Shown: one piece after another, positions 36,463 to 38,864 of the stretch
How the letters are laid out: each line of letters begins with the position of its first letter
Numbering within the stretch: position 1 is the first letter of the stretch
DNA from: Flavobacteriales bacterium
GTDB lineage: Bacteria; Bacteroidota; Bacteroidia; Flavobacteriales_F; PHOS-HE28
Assembly (NCBI GenBank): GCA_016702645.1
Contig: JADJDP010000039.1
Location: 1-38,864, forward strand
DNA: 38,864 nucleotides
Direction of reading: 5' to 3'
Program-made: the position numbers and the translations under genes
Notes under the pieces: generated by a model
What the model was told of the DNA's origin: nothing
The model's input: only the letters and a program-made list of their open reading frames with translations
Databases searched by the model: none

Positions 36463-36610
36463 GATCGTCGGTTATGGTGCGCCAAGCTAGGCCGTTGGTC
36501 GCGTGCGTTCCCTGTCGGCCGACCGATGCTCTGAAATTGTCGATCTCTATCCGCGACCATGCTGAGCCCCTCGGTGGTCTTGGGCGTGCCTTTTTCATCT
36601 GCTCAGCGGT

Positions 36611-36709
36611 CCACATCCAGGCTCGCCGGCCGTGACCCACGCTCACCGTCGTCACCCGCTTGGGCAAGTCCATCACGTTCTCCTCGTATCCACCAAGCCA
36701 TAGGTGTTG
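36611..36709 (-). repeat. Diverged direct repeat, copy 2
   Basis: Second copy of the ~100-bp sequence at 35848-35948. On the minus strand it reads LGGYEENVMDLPKRVTTVSV, compared with ADYKEKVIDLLRRVTTVSV in copy 1, so the likeness extends to the predicted protein. Neither copy has an obvious full gene. The rest of 36463-36809 shows no other gene. Confidence 0.6.
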
Positions 36710-36766
36710 GGCAATGGCCACAGCGTGGGCAGGAACGCTGGGCTGGAAGGAACACCTAGCTTTGAT

Positions 36767-36800
36767 GCATGCTCATCAACCGTGTTGTTCATGAGCATGC
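36767..36800. promoter_or_regulatory. 10-bp inverted repeat upstream of small membrane gene
   Basis: GCATGCTCAT (36767-36776) and ATGAGCATGC (36791-36800) are perfect complements with a 14-base loop, 9 bp before ATG 36810. It could be an operator or a hairpin in the leader. Confidence 0.4.
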
Positions 36801-36809
36801 TGCCTAACG

Positions 36810-36966
36810 ATGTTCCGACTGTACATACCGATCGCTGTTCGTCTTATTCGTCGGTTACGTCCTGTATATGCTCATCGTCAAGAAGGACAAGAAGCAGCTC
36901 AAGGACTTGTACCCAGGCTTGCTGTTCATCGGCAGTTGGGTTCTCCTGTATTGGTGGCTGAGTTGA
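36810..36966 (+). CDS. Small two-helix membrane protein (one frameshift)
   Basis: ATG 36810 gives MFRLYIPIA, then after a one-base slip near 36835 LFVLFVGYVLYMLIVKKDKK, QLKDLYPGLLFIGSWVLLYW and WLS with TGA at 36964-36966. Two hydrophobic helices flank a basic loop (KKDKKQLK), which is a believable small inner-membrane protein of about 52 residues. No family is recognised. The inverted repeat just upstream may control it. Confidence 0.5.
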
Positions 36967-37046
36967 GGGTGCCTGGCCTATTCGCTCCCAGCCAACGGAG
37001 CGTATCCGGGTTTCAGGCCCTACCACCGGTAGGCAGGCGCGCCATA

Positions 37047-37171
37047 CCTCTGCCGGACTTGACTGCCGAAGGCAGTGGCAGAGGCAGTTCGGGGAAAAGC
37101 GCTTGAGTGGATGCGGGGCCGGTGAAGCGAGGCAAGGTGACGTTGCAGTCACCAGTGACCGCCTCGCTTCA
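37047..37171. repeat. Two strong hairpins in intergenic DNA
   Basis: First: CCTCTGCC (37047-37054) pairs with GGCAGAGG (37077-37084), enclosing ACTGCC-GAA-GGCAGT. Second: TGAAGCGAGGC (37123-37133) pairs perfectly with GCCTCGCTTCA (37161-37171), enclosing GGTGAC/GTCACC. Neither has a T tract, so they are less likely terminators than palindromic repeats. Confidence 0.6.
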
Positions 37172-37266
37172 TACGGCGCGAGCCGAACACTGGCGACAAT
37201 GGGGGCGGACCCATTAGGAATACCGAAGAAAATCGCCAACCTTCGTTAGGTCCAAATCCTTTCCAC

Positions 37267-37421
37267 ATGCGCAACCTGCTGTTCCGTGCCAGCTTGGTCT
37301 TCGGCGTATTTGCCACCACAAAGTGACAGAACTCGACATCCGCACGTTGGGCATCGGAGCATACACGATCGTATTCAGGTCCGAGGGCATGTTCGCATCG
37401 GGTCGCCTCGTGAAATACTGA
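37267..37421 (+). pseudogene. T9SS protein remnant: signal peptide joined to a sorting tail
   Basis: ATG 37267 gives a signal peptide-like MRNLLFRASLVFGVFATTK, ending at TGA 37324-37326. One frame over, at almost the same place, the sequence continues TELDIRTLGIGAYTIVFRSE and GMFASGRLVKY with TGA 37419-37421. That second part is the last third of a type-A T9SS sorting domain (LGIGAYTIVF...GRLVK). It looks like a T9SS cargo gene that lost its whole middle, or a very small cargo with a sequence error. It ends 4 bp before the next T9SS gene. Confidence 0.45.
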
Positions 37422-37425
37422 ACCG

Positions 37426-38772
37426 ATGCCGACCGGTCAGGAATATCTCCGGCTTGGTGCCGCGTGCGCACTGTTGGCGCCGTTGTGGCTTCACGCGCAA
37501 TGGGAAAGCTTGCTCGGAGGTGTGAACGGCTCTGTAAAAACCCTCTTGCTCAACCCGGATTCCTCGGCTTTGGTCTTGGGTGGTACGTTCCCTTTTGTAC
37601 GTACCGGAGACGCATGGACCACGGAAGGACTGGGTGATGGGAACGGCGATACCAGTACTGTCGGAAGTTGGTGGAACCAGTTCGTTTCACTGGCCTATCA
37701 CCACGACACGCTCTTCTGCGGAATATCCGGAACTTCCTTCCAGTACCATCCGGAATGGGGCTTCGGTGCAGGGATGTATAACGATGAGTGGTTCTCGATC
37801 GGCGACCCGGACGGTTGGTTGTTCTTATCGAAGGTGAACGATCGCCTTTTCGGGGGCGGCCAAGCGGACACGCTCTATGGGCAATTCATGCCTGGCATCA
37901 AGGAGTGGGTTAGCGGTGCTTGGCAAGCCATACCGAATATGCCCCTTGGCCCTGGGTCTTACTACTGTGCTACCTTTTGGCATGACCAATACTGGTTCGC
38001 TGGTTCCTTCATCAGTGGCGGTGCCCGCAGCGTGATCGCCTTCGATGGGGTGGACCAATGGACCTCGAACTGGGGGCCTGGGGCGGTTGGATCAATGGAA
38101 TAGCCGGTTTTGGCGATTCGCTCTACGTAGGCGGATGGTACCCACCCGGCTCTGATACGAGTCGCCCATGATCCAGCTTTGGGATGGTACCGCATGGCAA
38201 CCGTTCTTCCCGGACGTCTTGCAATTCCATTGGCAGGTCTTCGATATCGAAGTATATGATGGGCGCTCTATGTGAGCGGGGACTTCCATTTTATCGACGA
38301 TCCATCAACACAGTACAGTCTGCTACGCTTCGACGGCCATGAACTTTGCGCGATCGGCGGGGTGAACACGGTCGGGGTCAATGGCCAGATCGCCTTCTTC
38401 CAAGGCGATCTGTATATGGCGCTGGCTTCCCAGTTCCCGGGCTTGGAGTTCGAGTACATCGGGCGCTTGCCATTGGAGGGCTTGGTTCCGGACCGTTGTG
38501 TCGAGGTGGTCACCGGCTTAGCGGACCACCAGTCATCGTTCACGGAATTGCAATTGTCCCCCAACCCCACCACCGACCAGCTCACCCTACACCACCCAGC
38601 ACTGCGCTCAGGTACCGTTGCTATCACCGATGCCCTCGGCCGCATTGTATTCAACACCCCGTGGCGCAACCAACCCTTGGATGTGCGCCCGCTGCCCACC
38701 GGCGTGTACCACCTCACCTTGCGCGATGAGCACGGCAGACCGGTCGCGGCGGGGAGGTTCGTGAAGGAGTGA
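37426..38772 (+). CDS. Secreted T9SS protein with repeated beta-sheet units (frame slips)
   Basis: About 448 residues. The signal peptide is MPTGQEYLRLGAACALLAPL then WLHA. The body has repeated short strands of the type SLAYHHDTLFCGISG, KVNDRLFGGGQADTLYG, ATFWHDQYWFAGSFISGG, FGDSLYVGGWYPPGSDT, EVYDGALYVSGDFHFID and FFQGDLYMALASQFPG. These resemble the propeller-like repeats common in Bacteroidota surface proteins. The end is a T9SS type-A domain (LQLSPNPTTDQLTLHHP...LPTGVYHLTLRDEHGR). Slips near 38085, 38160 and 38265 must be repaired. Function is unknown; no catalytic motif is seen. Confidence 0.82.
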
Positions 38773-38864
38773 GGGGCGCATAGCACTCGCGAAACACGAG
38801 CGCGTCGGAAGGCAAGGCGGCTGGGAATGCCAATGCACTTGCGAAAGGGCGAGCGCTGGCTGGG
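38773..38864. other. Right edge of window, noncoding
   Basis: Short GC-rich stretch after the last stop. It holds two similar units (GCACTCGCGAAACACGAGCGC at 38781 onward and GCACTTGCGAAAGGGCGAGCGC near 38835), perhaps the start of an intergenic repeat that continues beyond the window. Confidence 0.3.

Overview
The window looks like chromosomal DNA from a high-GC member of the Bacteroidota, probably a Flavobacteriales-type organism from an environmental or wastewater assembly. Several secreted proteins end in a type IX secretion (T9SS) type-A sorting domain. Genes are packed with ATGA/GTGA overlaps and Shine-Dalgarno sites are scarce. Redox, lipoprotein and c-type cytochrome genes dominate. 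No rRNA, tRNA, CRISPR array, transposase or phage gene was seen. About half of the genes carry one or more apparent frameshifts, often at G or C runs and often repaired by a single base, so consensus errors are the likeliest cause. Those genes are given as whole reconstructed genes with the breaks stated.

Layout: 1-1189 (-) norB-like/norC-like nitric oxide reductase, running off the left edge. 1319-3744 (+) RIC/ScdA iron-sulfur repair protein and a T9SS multicopper oxidase. 3772-4017 (+) small membrane protein. 4160-9938 (-) tight operon: secreted lysyl-oxidase-like protein, membrane polyferredoxin, TPR protein, cytochrome c, DUF5777 barrel, lipoprotein cytochrome c. 10298-12066 (+) divergent MbnP-like/MbnH-like pair. 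12136-12836 (+) Crp/Fnr regulator. 12846-17986 (-) NMO-like FMN protein, tyrosine phenol-lyase, tryptophanase, QueD/PTPS. 18675-21053 (+) quinol-type nitric oxide reductase. 21085-26289 (-) nrdJ, nadA, nadB. 26805-30293 (+) possible 22-residue membrane peptide, P2-type Ca2+ ATPase, formate/nitrite channel. 30516-33224 (+) CX4CH lipoprotein, four-repeat CHRD T9SS protein, DUF5808-like protein. 33365-34707 (-) ECF sigma/RskA anti-sigma. 34904-35476 (+) anti-sigma-like/cupin hybrid. 35481-37171: palindromic elements, dps between two diverged direct repeats, and a small membrane protein. 37267-38772 (+) T9SS remnant and a T9SS protein.

How it fits together: two different NO reductases, RIC, a Crp/Fnr regulator and three FNR-type palindromes (ATGAT-N4-ATCAT style) point to a low-oxygen and nitrosative-stress module. 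The most original part is the divergon at 4160-12066. A copper/quinone lysyl-oxidase-like exported enzyme and a chain of periplasmic redox proteins face a predicted MbnP/MbnH copper-binding pair, with an FNR-type box in front of each arm.
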